Of a stretch of 64,000 nt of DNA, positions 11,813 through 25,300 are shown piece by piece; position 1 is the stretch's first letter, and every line of letters starts with the position of its first letter. The notes beneath the pieces were generated by a model that saw only the letters and a list, made by a program, of their open reading frames with translations, ran no database searches and was not told the DNA's origin. The DNA comes from Apostichopus japonicus (lineage: Eukaryota; Echinodermata; Holothuroidea; Aspidochirotida; Stichopodidae). Position numbers and translations under genes: made by a program. Where the stretch lies: contig NC_092575.1 of the NCBI RefSeq assembly GCF_037975245.1, positions 21,403,841 to 21,467,840 on the forward strand, given 5' to 3'.

Positions 11813-12487
11813 TTAATGGAAAAGAGAATCACATGTCCTAAATGCTTGTTTAAGCTGCATAAAGTTAACCTTACTTTTACTACGATATCGATGTTGTGTG
11901 TACTTTTTTACACTTATTGTAAACTTAAATTTATAGAAGAAATCCTCTACAACAGGAATACATTTATTCAATTTACATTGAAAGATGAAATGCTTCATAT
12001 ATAAAATAAGAAAATTGTATGGGTGAGCTACATCAACACCGAAACCAAGAAGGATATCCTTCTTGGAGAAGAAGAATTGCTTATTTAATAACATAGCCTC
12101 AACCCCTAAAATAAAGGTGGATGTCACACTACACTCCCAGAACAGATGTTCTATACTTTCAATATGCGTATCGCAAAAGGTACAGTTTGGAGAGTCGGAT
12201 TTTCCGATAGTATGAAGAAGTTTATTGGTCCCAATTATTCTATGTAAAACTCTAAACTGAAAATATTGGATTTTTGATTCGGAAACTGTAGCCCAAGGAA
12301 TACTGTAGAATCTATTCCAATCTTCAGTCGTCAAGTTGTTGAACACATTAGCCCATTTACGGCTGGCGGTAGGTATCTGAGCGACTTTATCTAAATATCG
12401 GGAATAAACACACTGGGAAGTAGAGTTGGAATGTAAGACCTTATCCAGCCAAATCTCATTACAATTGGGGAAATTACAATTCTGAAC
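11813..12487 (-). pseudogene. 3' end of a 5'-truncated L1/Tx1-like LINE ORF2
   Basis: The minus frame is open from about 12,487 to the stop at 11,813. It includes KWANVFNNLTTEDWNRFYSI, PWATVSESKIQYFQFRVLHR, and a Cys/His knuckle CTFCDTHIESIEHLFWEC (C-x2-C-x7-H-x4-C). That order, W-x2-IY near the start, K-x2-Q-F/Y-x-LH-RI and the C-x2-C-x7-H-x4-C knuckle, is the post-RT C-terminal region of L1/Tx1-type ORF2. The reverse transcriptase itself is absent. The 5' side stops at another TA run (12,488-12,507), as expected for 5' truncation. The frame is intact over ~220 residues, so insertion may be fairly recent. Confidence 0.75.
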
Positions 12488-12507
12488 ATATATATATATA
12501 TATATAT

Positions 12508-15500
12508 TGCGTCATTTGTCTAAGTTCACCATTTTATATTGGCTAATAGTGTTAGGTTAGCAAGATTCTGCACACTGATTGGTTGATCTGTTTAGATACA
12601 CTCGGATATATCTTTTTCATCACGTATGGAAGATCATATTGGCCTTCTTGGATAATTATATGATTTAAAAATATGATTAATTGTGGCGATTTCATACCAC
12701 TTTAAACATCTTGAGAGAAATGTAGCAAATTACCAATTTACTTTAGCAAAGCTGTTCGGATCACCGAACAAAACTTTGACCTCACATAGATGCAGATTTA
12801 CACAGGGTGTCGGACGAAATTGTTTTGGTGGGACGCAGTAAATTCCCAAATACCGCAACATTTACGGATGAACCTCAACTCCCGTGGCAAAATGGACATA
12901 TATATGCAATAAATAGGAGACTGATTTCGGTCAGCTAGCGGCTTTGATAAGCCAATGAGGCTCCTTCGCGAGTTCCTGCTTGCAGAAGGATCTAAAATAC
13001 CTACATACACATATGTAAAAGCTGCACGAAAGCTCTACAAACATATTTCACGTCTTCAAATTCTGTAGGTAAAAATCACCGGCCTCTTTGCTAGGGGTTT
13101 GAAACCTTTCTCCCTTGGCAGCAGAAAGCGTTCGGTTAAACTGCTTTATTGTAGATAAGAGAAAGAGGGGGGGGGGCTGATTTTTTCAACTGTGTTATCT
13201 AGGTCAGTGGTCTGCAAACTTTGACCTAAGATCTTCGTTAAAGACTGCGTCGTCATGTTCCATCAGATCCCAAACTCTTAGACTATGAAGTTGATGTTAT
13301 GAATATAACCTAATCGATCTCTGTAGGCAAGCTCTGAAAGCATAAGATAAATTTCCCAACGTCTAGAACAATCCTGCGACCCACCGAAAACTATTTCGCT
13401 TCCCCCTTTGGGTTTGCACACAAAAATTGTGCAAAACGTCGATCTAGGTACTGCAGTAAATACAGAAAGACTATATGCATTCTGGCACAATGAGACTTAA
13501 ACAGCAAAATATTCAAACTCTGTCTGATCAATATACCCTGAATATGTGTCCAAGTGCCATGGAATAGTTCCTTCAAAAGGTATGAGCTATTGACCTACTT
13601 TCAATGAATAAAAACTTACTTATTATCATCATGTCAATATTTAACATCGACTTTGATACTTCTTGATAATATTAGTTAGTTATTTCAGACAATTCGCTCT
13701 ACCATCTGTACTCGTGACATAAAACAAACTCCGAATTTTTGGGTTGCCAACTCGTGTTTATTGTGTGACCCTCACTGTGCACACCTTGAGATAAGACTTT
13801 ACATAGCCTTGTAACACGGTTCACTATATAAAAAAAAAGAGAACAAATAAATCCTATAAATATCAGGTAATTACTCTTAATGTAATTATCATGAAAACAA
13901 TAATTAAATCAGACCTATAATCAACGATACCTGTATACCAACAACTCAACATAGCTTAAGTAACTTAGGCCCATGACTACCCCAACTGCACACTGCCAGC
14001 AGGATATCCCTATCTTGAATCCGCAGTAGCCTACGCTTAAGCGTCCCAATGGAAATGCACAGAAGGCTACAAATGCAACACATGGCCTGATATGAATGTG
14101 ACATTTCTTAACATATAATTTATAAACGCTTAACGGTCCCATGGCCCCCATCACCCCGTCAATGAATTTAACAACATCACTTACCAACTGTATCCAACTA
14201 ATCAAACTACCAGTTTTAATATGTTAATTAAAAGAAACCGCCGCTCGATGTACTACAACACAAATATCTCTCGGTTTTAAGGGTTCTCTTGATCTCGAGC
14301 TGGCCAAAGCATGGTCCAGCTCGCTATCAAAATATGAAGCAAAAAAAGTAAACTAAAATTGGTGGCGCTCTACTCCAATAGCTACGACGCTCTACCATCC
14401 ATAACCACAATTCGGAGTGGTTCTATTTATATCTCAAATGCATTGTTTATTTTCTCCAGTATAAAATGGGACGATAACTTGCTACAGCGGTCATGTTTTA
14501 GAAATGTCATATTCTACCATGGTATTTTGCCTCGCCAAAAAGCTCAATAGCAGTTTCTGGTCATCTCGACAAGTTTAATTTTTTTTCTTTTCTTATTAAC
14601 AGGGTGTTTCATTATTTAAGCTCTACATATCGATAAAGTTGTTTATTCGATGTCCTTTCTCTGCTTCCATGGAAACATCCATTAAAGTTAGTTCAAGTTC
14701 GTTTCATTTATTCAATTGCATTGAATTTGATTGCTTGCTGCCAAAACAAAATAGGGGATGCAAAAGATTAGAATTATAAAGGGGTTGTATAGCTATTATC
14801 AATTAAAGATCTTTATCTCTCCATACAGTGAATAATATTTATATAGTCGTGCTGAAGTAAGTTTAATGAGCTTTTATTATGACGTTAGTGACATTGTCTC
14901 GAATGCCCCAGGTACGCAGCCTGCGTCAAGTAAAGTTAAGGCCCCCAATATGAAGACAATCAGCTGTGTGTTGTGCATTAACTGACGTCCTTGGATATTT
15001 TTTTGTGTGATATATTTCTTTGTATCTCACAAAAATCAAAGAACCATGAGAAACCCCTGATGTCATAACAATAGTGATTCTGCGGCGCCTTTGATGTCTG
15101 TTTTTATTTAGTAAAATTATAGCCATGGTTTAGTGAATCGACAACACAGTCTCCAATTATATAGCAGCCAAAAATGCTTATAAATTTTTGCTGTGCGTCC
15201 ATCGCTATCAGGACATTTGGAGTAAGGAAAGAAAATGTGGCAAGTTTACATTCTTCGTGGGAAAGACGACCTTCACCAGAATGATCATTCTCTGCCTTAT
15301 AAAGGTTCGTGTAGAGCTGACGAAGTTCTCTCAGAATATCCTAGTCGTCCCTCAAATAAATCCCATGATCTTTCCTAATCTTTCGAATAAACACTTGTCC
15401 TTTTGTTTCGTTCTTCGAGGTTCAACAAATACGTGGTCCCTTTTTTCACTGTTTGATAACCTAACGAGCCCTAGATCTAGTTAATTATTATTCCCTGAAG

Positions 15501-15984
15501 CTTAGAGATGATTCAATATATACCAGTGCGATCGTTTAGTTTATCAAGAGCATCTTGTGAACAAATCTCGAAGTATATAGCAGTCAAGGCATGAAATGTT
15601 ACCCAGAAGGTCTCTTTTCTGTTTACGTCTTGACTTTGCTAACTTTTTGGAATAATGACTGGTATAACATACCGGGTCTGATACTTAATTATGAACTCCC
15701 ATTTACATTCCGGACAAGCACACTCCTCAGTATTGATACTCAAAACAATGTTCGAAATACACAAAGTATATAGTAGAACGCAGTCAATAGCGTGAACATA
15801 CCGTAATTATGAGTATTACCTAATCTAACGTTATGTCAGTTTTAGACAGATTATCACGCGCGCCAATCCAATGTATGAAGTGTTGTGAACTTTAGCGACA
15901 TGACATGTTGGGATTTCCATAAGCATTTGTTGCAATTGGCTACTCCTTCCGTTTTGAGTAAAATCAGATCCTCAGAGAAGTATG
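12508..15984. other. gene-poor intergenic region
   Basis: No exon chain or protein family is recognisable on either strand. Notable local items are a G-run near 13,168-13,177 and a hairpin CGAGCTGGCC (14,296-14,305) with GGTCCAGCTCG (14,313-14,323). Open frames of 60-98 codons here have no recognisable motifs and no consistent splice context. Confidence 0.6.
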
Positions 15985-16233
15985 CAGGGGCGTATCCAGG
16001 ATTTTCTAACCCGGGGGGGGGGGGCGCAAAGTACTATCTAAGCGGAGCGCCACCATCTTGGCGATGTCTTGGCGTTTTTCTTCTGCTCCCTCCTTTTCTC
16101 CCTTTCTTCTTTTTCTTTTCCCTTCCTTTCCCTCCTTCCTCCTCTTTTTCCCCTTTCTTCTCTTTTCTTTTTCTCTCCTCTTTTTCTTACCCGGGGGCGC
16201 ACGCCCCAACGCCTCTCCCTGGATACGCGCCTG
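15985..16233. mobile_element. hAT-type MITE with polypyrimidine core
   Basis: Ends are CAGGGGCGTATCCAGG and CCTGGATACGCGCCTG, a near-perfect inverted repeat of the common animal hAT class. The 8-bp flanks do not match, so the duplication has decayed or one end has shifted. A short piece of the shared module (TATCTAAGCGGAGCGCCACC) is followed directly by a ~105-nt run that is almost only C and T (about 16,085-16,189), replacing the rest of the module. Confidence 0.75.
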
Positions 16234-19133
16234 AGAGTGTATGTTCAGCTGGCATTCACCAGCCAGCCATGTAGATGATGAAGGGGGCTAGTAGTCCCAA
16301 TATTGTGATATTGAGCCTTATGTTGTGGGCGGAGGTCATATATTCGTTGAGTTCACCAGGGTTCAAATTGTGGAAACCATTGTTTATCACAATATTTTAA
16401 CAAGGACAGATGTCATATTTAGTATTTGGATGTATCACATTTAGTACAAGAAGCCAGTTGTTGAGGTCAATGGTCATTTCGGGGCAGCCTGTGTAATTGT
16501 GAATTATTGTTTGTCACATCACACTGACTTTCACTGTATAACTAAGATCAAAATGACATCTATATGATCACCGTTTTATCTTTGTAACCATAACTTTCAA
16601 ACAGCTTTGAACGATGAAAGGATCTAATTGAAATGGAGTTATATTGTGAGGATTACCGTATACACACAATCTCTATATAAATTACAAAGCCACTATCGTT
16701 TATGCTAAAGAATCTACCATATCACGAATAGCAGCAACCGATCAAAGCATTGGCTTCATATGATTTGCTTTAAACAAGAAGATATTCATTGTATGTGTGG
16801 CTAAATGTGTAAGACTGCATTGACTCCTTACATGATAAGTGCTCATTCTGGACACTCAAAGAGTAAACTTCAGAAATAAGGGATTTGCCAAGACCAAGCA
16901 AGATGATATACCAAATTGGAATTGGTCTAAAGTCCGAGTGCAGAAAACTGGACTCGAGTGTATATTACACATTTCTTTGTGGGTATACTGTACGGGTGGG
17001 ATCTACATTAAATACGTGTTTGTTGCCACATTGTTCAGTTCAGTGGTGTTGTTATTGTTTGTTGTGTAGGGCAAACAATCTTGTAAAGCTTTATACAACA
17101 GACACATCCCTACCTGTGATTCATTGATTAACGGTAAACTGTAACCGTGGGTGCTTTTTTGTTTTTTAAATTATGTGATGCAACTTACCAGGTAGAAACA
17201 ATTAAACACAAGAACACTGTGATACAACAAATTTGAACATATTGTTAGTAACAGATGATGAAGCCAAAAATGAAAGAATGAGTTCATGTATAAGAATTCA
17301 AAATAATAACAATCTTGGAAGCTAGGAAAGTTTTAAAGAACATGGTTGGTTACACATCTCTAAAGGAGTAATGACGTTCCGTTATAACAATTCCTCATTT
17401 ATATAAACACTTAATAGACATGCCGTTTTAACTGCAACTTTAAACCAGGGAGTTGAAAAAAATATTCATCTGTTTGCACAAATCGTAGATATAACCCTCA
17501 GTGTCAACGTGTAAATTGTGTAAACAAGAGTACAACGACACATGATTCGGTATTTGAGCAGGTTTCCAATAACATGTTTTCGTACTTTTTGGAATAATAT
17601 CTTTCTTTCTTTCTTTTAAAAACCGCAACTTCTCAAAAGAACCAAAATTTCTTCCAATCCTTTGTATAGATGATTGAATTTGTTTCAAAACAAATAAATG
17701 ATAACAATCAACCGCAAAGTAGAATGTTAAAAACACTCCCGTTACAAAGAAGTTTCATGCTGAAAGCAGTCAATGATGCGTTTCCAAATTTCCTGTGATT
17801 TGTTTGGCTAATAGTCCCTACCATTGTCTGCAAACATTTTTGCATTTATCGTGCTCAATAAACACAACGTATTATGGTATAGGCTCTCATGTGTGTGCAC
17901 TCTCAAATATCACAACGTGTATGGTTGGCCACAGTGGACAAAATTTAGAAATTATGACGACATATCAGAGGGCAAGACTTTTTATGTCTACATAAAATTG
18001 ATTTGATGTGGACATAAATTCAAATTAATGCTGGCATATATTAAAATAATGCTGGCAACGTACCGTACTAGCTGCGTACTGATAATGCAGTTGGCACCTT
18101 CCTCTTTCAATCTGTGTACATTTAAAGAGTTGTGTCTGTATTGCATGTATGGGCTACCACATGTCAAAATATTCTTGCTATGAGTTGCACTTCTCTTTAT
18201 ATAGTAAGTACACCTTGTAAAGGGTTTCAGTGCAAACACATGAATTTATTTTTAATCTAAGATATATTAATACATATAATATTAGTGTTCCCACGCTTCC
18301 ATAGGCATGAGTTGTATAATTTGCATTTATGATTTTCAATATGCACATTATAAACCTATAACTATAGGATATCCGTTGCGCACAAGCCAATGTTTTTGTC
18401 AGGGGTCATTGTAACTAAGTATTGTGCGTTCCTGTATAGAGGTAATTTAAAGTGCATGTTTTCATGGAGGAACGTGTGGACGCAAGTTTTTTCTGAGAGG
18501 ACGCAAACAATTTTTAGATGTTGTATCCCAGCGCTGGCGCAACTCTTAAAATCCCGGTAAAAATACTGAGAATAATACTTGGTAGTATTATAAGATTTTT
18601 CTATTTGTACATCTTTCTGCTGATTTCTCAAGTCTTGCTAATGTAAACCTGTGAAACTACATTCTTTTCATTCCTTGATCAACACCTGGACAGAATGTTA
18701 GACAAGTTTGTACTAAGAAAAAGCTAAGGTTTCAATGCACACAAAATGCAAGCAAGCTGCAGAATGTTCAGGTTGGTTGTGCATGATAAATTAATGGTAG
18801 TTTTATCATTTCAATTTGTATGGTGGCATCCAATTAATATATGCTTGAACAAGAGTGGATAGAGGGTGTAGGCTGAACCTCTTTTTCATAGCACACATAA
18901 ATTCAAAAGGAACATGTCCTAGCTGTTAGATCTAGTTATAGTTTCAGTTTCCGATCCTTCATTCCAGTATAAATAGCATAAAATACAATTATGTTTAATA
19001 AGAGAGAATAAAACGTATGATAGATAAATTCAATAACAGCGATTAAAGGCAAATTAAGAGTTAGTAAAAAAAGCATCAGTTTTCAAAGTGTTAGTCAACT
19101 GAAAAAAATAAGGAAATATCAATAAACATATAT
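16234..19133. other. intergenic region with an old dispersed repeat
   Basis: The segment about 16,300-16,640 shares words such as AGTACAAGAAGCC and GAGGTCAATGGTCATTT with the repeated DNA 3' of the phosphatase gene (39,770-40,130), so it is a diverged dispersed repeat. The rest, to 19,133, shows no supported gene. Confidence 0.5.
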
Positions 19134-19422
19134 CAGGCGCGTAGCCAAGGGGGGGGAGGCGAAGGGGGCAGCCGCCCCCCCCCCTTGAGCATATTTTTTT
19201 TTTTTAAGGTTTTTATGATATCGCTAGTATTTTCAAATGAGAAAATACTAAGATGCAACTTACAAGGCCTGGGAAGTGCCATTTCCAGCGATCTGGGAGG
19301 CATTCTAAGCCAAAATTTTCTTGTACGCTTCGCGCCAACATGGTGGCGCTACGCTTAGATAGTGTTCAATGCCGAATGTACATTTTCGCCCCTCCCTTGG
19401 CAAATTCCTGGCTACGCGCCTG
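19134..19422. mobile_element. hAT-type MITE, 8-bp TSD ACATATAT
   Basis: Ends CAGGCGCGTAGCCAAGG and TGGCTACGCGCCTG are inverted, with perfect ACATATAT duplications at 19126-19133 and 19423-19430. The interior (19,260-19,370) is the shared module on the minus strand. Same subfamily as 41,185-41,459: both share GATATCGCTAGTA, AGATGCAACTTACAAG and TGCCATTTCCAGCGATCTGG. Confidence 0.93.
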
Positions 19423-21807
19423 ACATATATTAAATCAAATCATTTAAGAAACCATTTTGAATAAAAAAAGATGCTCTGCATAGAAATGAATTTGTGATAA
19501 TTTTAACCCAATATTATGTTGGTGCTATTGCACGATGTCATAGAAGTATGATGCTTTCATCGGTTTGAGTGCATGTCTATGTATGTGTGTATGTACGTGT
19601 GTATGGGAGCCTAAATATGCACCATTTCAAGTCTAAAAGTTTACTTTTCCCTGGGGGACTCATTCAGGACCCCTCCCTCCACCTCCTATGATGGAGTCGA
19701 TTTCCATAGGACCTCAGGGCCACCTCCCTCCATTGTTAATTTCCTGGTTCCGCTCCTGACTCCCTATGTTTACAATAATGATAGAGCACTCCGACAACAC
19801 AACATAAGTAATAACCGCATTTACAAACTTTTATTTCTGATACAATTACTTTGATTGCTACAAAAAAAAGGGTTAACAAACAATACACATGTATAAGCAA
19901 ACGTTATAAGAACTATTCAATCATTAGCAGCAACTACATTGACATTGTAGGCTTAGTCAAAGACGTTTGTTCTGTATTTAATATCGTCGAATTATAAAAC
20001 CAGAGCTGTCTATATACGGCTCTGTATAAAACTAATAAAGTGCGCCCTTCCAAAAAGCTGCTTGTCAGGGGGAAAGTTCGTAAGAGGATGTGAGGGCGCA
20101 CTCATATTAATTGTAACAGGCAAAGAAACAGCAGAAAGCCAGGGCCTTGAACAAGACTATTGACATAGTCAATATCATGCAAGTTATCATTATGAAATTG
20201 TTATATTTTTTACATCCCAATAATCATCATTTATAGAAGAATAATCCCAAAATAGGTTAAGATACATTAAACGTGGTAACAAGTCAGTCATGTTGTTGAG
20301 TGGCTATAGCTCTGAACAGACACATTTGAAAGCACTTGAAAAGAAGGATGGCAGAAAGTTGGTATGATGTGATATATTCTAGTTTTCTGACCAGGGGCAC
20401 AACCCTGTATATTTCTGGATTAGGAGGGGTGGGGGTTGAAGGGCTCAATAGTGTACATATAACACCACATCCAAGCACTCTCCAGTTAACCAAAATTTCT
20501 CAAAAGGGGGTGAGGGCCACTCATATAACAAATTTGTAATAAAATTGTATTAGAATTTTTTAGATTACATTGTAATTTTCTTTGAAACCCATGGCACAGC
20601 TCAAAGAGTATGTTTTAATGCGACAGACTTTTTTATATTTTTGGGGTTTTGTTATTCAATCCTTTTATTTCATCACAACTAAAACATTAGCTGGATAACA
20701 AGAAGGAAATTATTTGTTTTTTTACTTCTAATTTCATTTCTCTCATAAGGTCGTGCACATCCATATTTTGTTGGAAAAAATGAAAATTGTTGGCACAAAT
20801 AGTGTAATACTTTCCTCAAGCATATAGGCTTGATTGCCATGGCCATGTATTCTGAAAATTCAAAATTTTGCAGTTCCATTAGGTGTAAAGACAGAAAACT
20901 TAATAAATGGATAGCAAGAATTAGGGAACCATAAAATATTCCATTTGCCATGAAAAATAATAATAAAATAGTCCAAGAACCTAACAACTACTGCTGCTAT
21001 GTCAACTGCCTCCTTTAAAGATTCAGACATGAATTTTTTTTTGCACAACTTGTAACATAATAGAATACTTAATTATGTTATATTTAATTTTCGTTTCAAT
21101 GTTTAGTAAGTCAAAAAACTTTATACCTGCCTTTTTTAATGCAAAATTTATGCATACAGTTCTGTCCATTAGCTGCGCTTATAAAAGCATAAAGGCCCCC
21201 AATCGTTGGTCTCAAAGATATATAACAATACTAAAATTGCTCAAATTTATCAAAAGTTGAATTTTTTTTACTGGATGCTTTGACTTGTCAAAGTTGTCCC
21301 AAATATTGAGTAAGGTTATAAACAGCTAAATGACTAATTAAATGAAATGAAATTAAATTTGTAAAATGGTTTGAAAGTGGCATTGATATGCTTGTTGAAG
21401 TTTGAAAACTAGTGCATTGCATATTTTTGCCTTTAATTATTTAAAACATTTTTTGCCTTTAATTTTATTTTTAAAACATTTTTTTTTGCCTTTAACTAAT
21501 TCGATAAATTTGATTACATCTGTTGGAGCACCCTCTGTATTTGTATAACTCTGTAACAGTTATTGATAATTTAAAAAAAGAGAAAAGTGTTCAGCCTTGA
21601 CGAACCCACTGTGTAAAATATCTACCACAGGTAATCCTTACTAGTTGCAAACAGTCTGTTAATATTGACTCAATTGCAGCAGATGGCTTACAATTTGTCT
21701 TTGTGTTATAATGACGTGGTAGGAATGGGAAAAACTTTCTCTTGCTAAGAGGTAATTGATAGTCAGACCGATCAACCAAACAATGACAAGTGTTATTTGT
21801 TGGTATC
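19423..21807. other. intergenic region between MITEs
   Basis: Holds an orphan hAT-like end GGTTCCGCTCCTG (ends 19,758) and a perfect 10-bp inverted repeat AGTGCGCCCT (20,039-20,048) / AGGGCGCACT (20,093-20,102). No coding feature is supported. Confidence 0.5.
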
Positions 21808-22184
21808 CATAGGCGTAGGAGCCCAATTTGATTTGGGGGGGCTGTAACGATTTGCCGGAAAAATATAACCAAAATTCTTTTGCGCTTCGCGCGATCAACA
21901 TGTTCTTGTGCACATCATTATTAGCATGCATCGGTTATTATACATCGCATGCCAATAACATACAATCATTTGCCATGTTATTACCCTTCCATATTGGTTA
22001 TAATTATTGGGGAAGTTGTTACAATAATAAGGATGATAATAATACCAGTGTAACCATTGAAAAAAACATTGCAAATTATTTTTCTTTCAGTATGTGCCTA
22101 AAAAATTCTCAGCATATTGCCCGAACTTTCACAAACATTGGGGCTGGAGCCCCCCCAGCCCCCCCCCCGCCTCCTACGCCTATG
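21808..22184. mobile_element. hAT-type MITE, 8-bp TSD (T/C)TGGTATC
   Basis: Ends CATAGGCGTAGGAG and CTCCTACGCCTATG are perfect inverted repeats. Flanks TTGGTATC (21800-21807) and CTGGTATC (22185-22192) match at 7 of 8. G- and C-tracts adjoin the termini. A fragment of the same left end recurs inside another element at 58,791-58,875. It lies 142 bp past the HSF2BP stop codon, likely in its 3' UTR or flank. Confidence 0.9.
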
Positions 22185-22325
22185 CTGGTATCGACATCTC
22201 ATTTTGATTTAGATTGATGAACTGACATGCGAGACTTTTGAGTCCTTACATCTCTCAACGTCGTCGCATGAATTAAATTTCTCAATGTGTGTAGCCTGAA
22301 GTTGCCCATTGTACACCACCATGTA

Positions 22326-25300
22326 CTATGGTTCACTCCCGACTGCACGTACAGCTTGTGTTATTTCCAGAAACACTTCTCGGATATCTTTGTCTCTGTG
22401 ATTTGACAGTTCCTGCATCAATTGTTCTGTCATCTGAAAATGACAACCGAAAATCTGTTTGTCTCTTTGAAAGCTTCTGAACTTGCATCGACTTTATACA
22501 TTCCCCTTACACCCACAATTAAAATCCCGCACAAATATAATTTTGATTTTGATAACCAAATCGAAAACAAGCAGAGATGTCAAACAAACATCAGGAAAAG
22601 TACGATGGGATAAAAATAGTGGCTAAAAATGGAATTCAACCATCTCCTTGCTCTTTCATAACTTATTATTTTATTAACTAGTAAACATAACATACCACTA
22701 TCCTGAAATCCTATATTGGTATCAATGCCCCCTCCCCCCCACCACCCTCCTCTAGTCTTTTTAGCTATCCCTTCTCATACTGTCAGCTGATAACAAAAAG
22801 AATATACCTCTGCTGTTTAAAAATAGTGAAAACTCTAATACATGACAAGTTTCTTTTTGTCTCAGAAACACAACTTCTGTATATTTTTTACAATTTGTCA
22901 AAAAAATATATATTGGTGTACCCAAAAAATTGACATGAAAACTAAAATTCATAAATTCTTTTGTGAAATGTTGGCAAACAATGCCGTTGGTATGGATGCT
23001 AGGTCTAGAGTGGGAAAATGACCTTAAACTTTTGGGCAAGGTTTGATCTTTTTTTAGACATAAATATCCAAATATTATAATAACGATAGCTTCTGAAAAA
23101 CACTCTGGAACATTTAAGAACAATATGCAAGACCAACCAAACGAGCAACCCCCCCCCCCCCAAAAAAAAGATGGAATTTACAGAACCTGGCAATGTACAG
23201 GACAAATTGAGAAAAATATATTAAAATTTATTTTACCCCTTCTTTGACCTCCAACATTAAGTTGAGATGTTTTGGCTCAGAAACCAAGGAATGTAGCAAC
23301 AGCAATGTATGGAGCCTCATTTCGTCCGAAATTTCAGCTGAAGAAAGCGAAAAAAGAAGAAGAAATGGGATGTTTAAATGAAACTAAACAAAAAGGACTA
23401 TTATTCAAACCATCAAAATCACCACAGTGTACCGCAGGGAATAATTTATCCGGCCAGAATCACATATCAAAATGCTATGTCAGATGGTCAAATTACGATA
23501 CAAAGTCCAATGATGATTGGCCGCTTTTTTTTGTTTTTTTACACAGGAAACGATAGCATTTTGTATTAGAGACCAAATTCAGAACCTTCTAAACTGCACT
23601 ACACAAAATTTGAAGACTAAAATGATTTCCCTGCACTGGGAGGGGATATGTAGCATGAGGGGTGGGGGGGGGCAGGGGAGATAGGCAGTGATATTTATAT
23701 ATAGTCATGAGGTGCTGAGGGGATAGAAGTACAGTGGCAGCAGATGATTATTAGAGGATCTGTATTTCATTTTTCATGAAATTATGATGATAATCGTCAG
23801 TCATATTACTATGGTCAAATTGCTTAATTGGTCAATTCTTTTAAACTCTTTCGCAGAATAACTTTTAGGCGGGAATAATTTATCCAGTGTTGCATTGCAG
23901 AACTATAGATAAATGTAGGTCTCCAATATGAGGGATTCACCAAAGAAGGAATAGGCCCTCACCAAAGAAGGAATAGGCCCTCACCAAAGAAGGAAAAGGC
24001 CCTCACCAAAGAAGGAGAATTAATAGTTCAGTAACAGTGCAGAACTAACTAAACTGGAAGACTGCAATAGCCTTGGACAACCCCAGAGTACTGTCTACAA
24101 AACGAAATAATGTAATTCAAGGACTTTTAAGTACTTTTTGGAAAATATCATATGATAATATCTATAATTCATATAGTTATATATGTTGACATATTTTTCA
24201 CAAAGAGATGGTACATAGAAACTCCTCCTAGTATTTTGGTCTGTCGTTCAATTAAAATTCATCGATTCAGTTTACTCTTGCTTGATTTAAAAGATTTTGC
24301 TACAATATCATAGGGTTCTGCATGTCGAATTTAGTACGATTTCAAAAGACCTTCCAGATTGGGCAACAGAAACGTGATTTTTAGTGGAGGACATTTACAA
24401 CATGCTGCATTAATTCAGAAATTTTCTTACCCGAGAGAAGCCAGGTCATTAAAGGCACCAATCCTTTCGTTGAGGCCAATGACTTGAGTCCAGTTTGATT
24501 GATGCTCAAGTTGTATAATGCCATGATTGCTAATCTGAAAATTTTAGGGCAGAATGTTAAACAGTTAAATACAAACATTAATGATTCTTAAAATCGTGTC
24601 ACCGGCTTAATTTCCACAATGTATGATTCTATTTCAGTATGCATCAACCGGCCAAATTTCGCATAGTTCCTTTGTAAAACATGGAAATGTTCAATATTTT
24701 AAATCATCTTTTTCTCAAGTGCAGTTTACATAAATGAGGTATACGAATAAACGGGAAATTTTTACAGGCAATCAATCGTTTCTTGATGAGAGGAAAAGTG
24801 TCAAACTTAGACACAGAACCTGAAAGAGTTTTCCATCAAAAGACTGTCCATTAAGAAGGTCAATTAAGAAGATCAATTCAACACAAATGTGATTTGATTA
24901 TCTACATATCTGATTATATACATATCTCTATCTCAGAAATCATAAATTTTTATTATTGGCATGCAAAAAATTAATCTCAAATCGTTAAAAATGTCGATTT
25001 GAAGTTCATTAAATGGTGCGAGACTTAAAACTAGTCCGACTGATGCCTCAGCTGTTTTTAAGGAACTCTTTCTTAAACGGCATGGCATCACAGAAATCAT
25101 CAGAAAGTGTTTCTCATAAATATGTCAATGCATTAAACAATGTTTAATTACTCATGTACATACCCTTTCAACCTCACAATGTGTTTTGAAGGAGGCTTGG
25201 AGAGCAAATGTTTGAAAGTCTCAATAAGACTTTGGCTGTGAGATGACTTGGACAAGAATTCCCTTCCAACTGCAGATGCAGCAACATCTGAAGAATTAAA

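Noticed and set aside
14296-14323. microRNA hairpin
   Set aside because: The stem is only ~10 bp with a mismatch, too short for a pre-miRNA.
16006-16209. Lys/Arg-Glu-rich minus-strand protein
   Set aside because: It is the complement of the polypyrimidine tract inside a MITE.
22441-22520. Missing HSF2BP exon directly upstream of the terminal exon
   Set aside because: The minus frame (DASSEAFKETNRF) shows no convincing match to the expected armadillo segment, and the intron would be too short.
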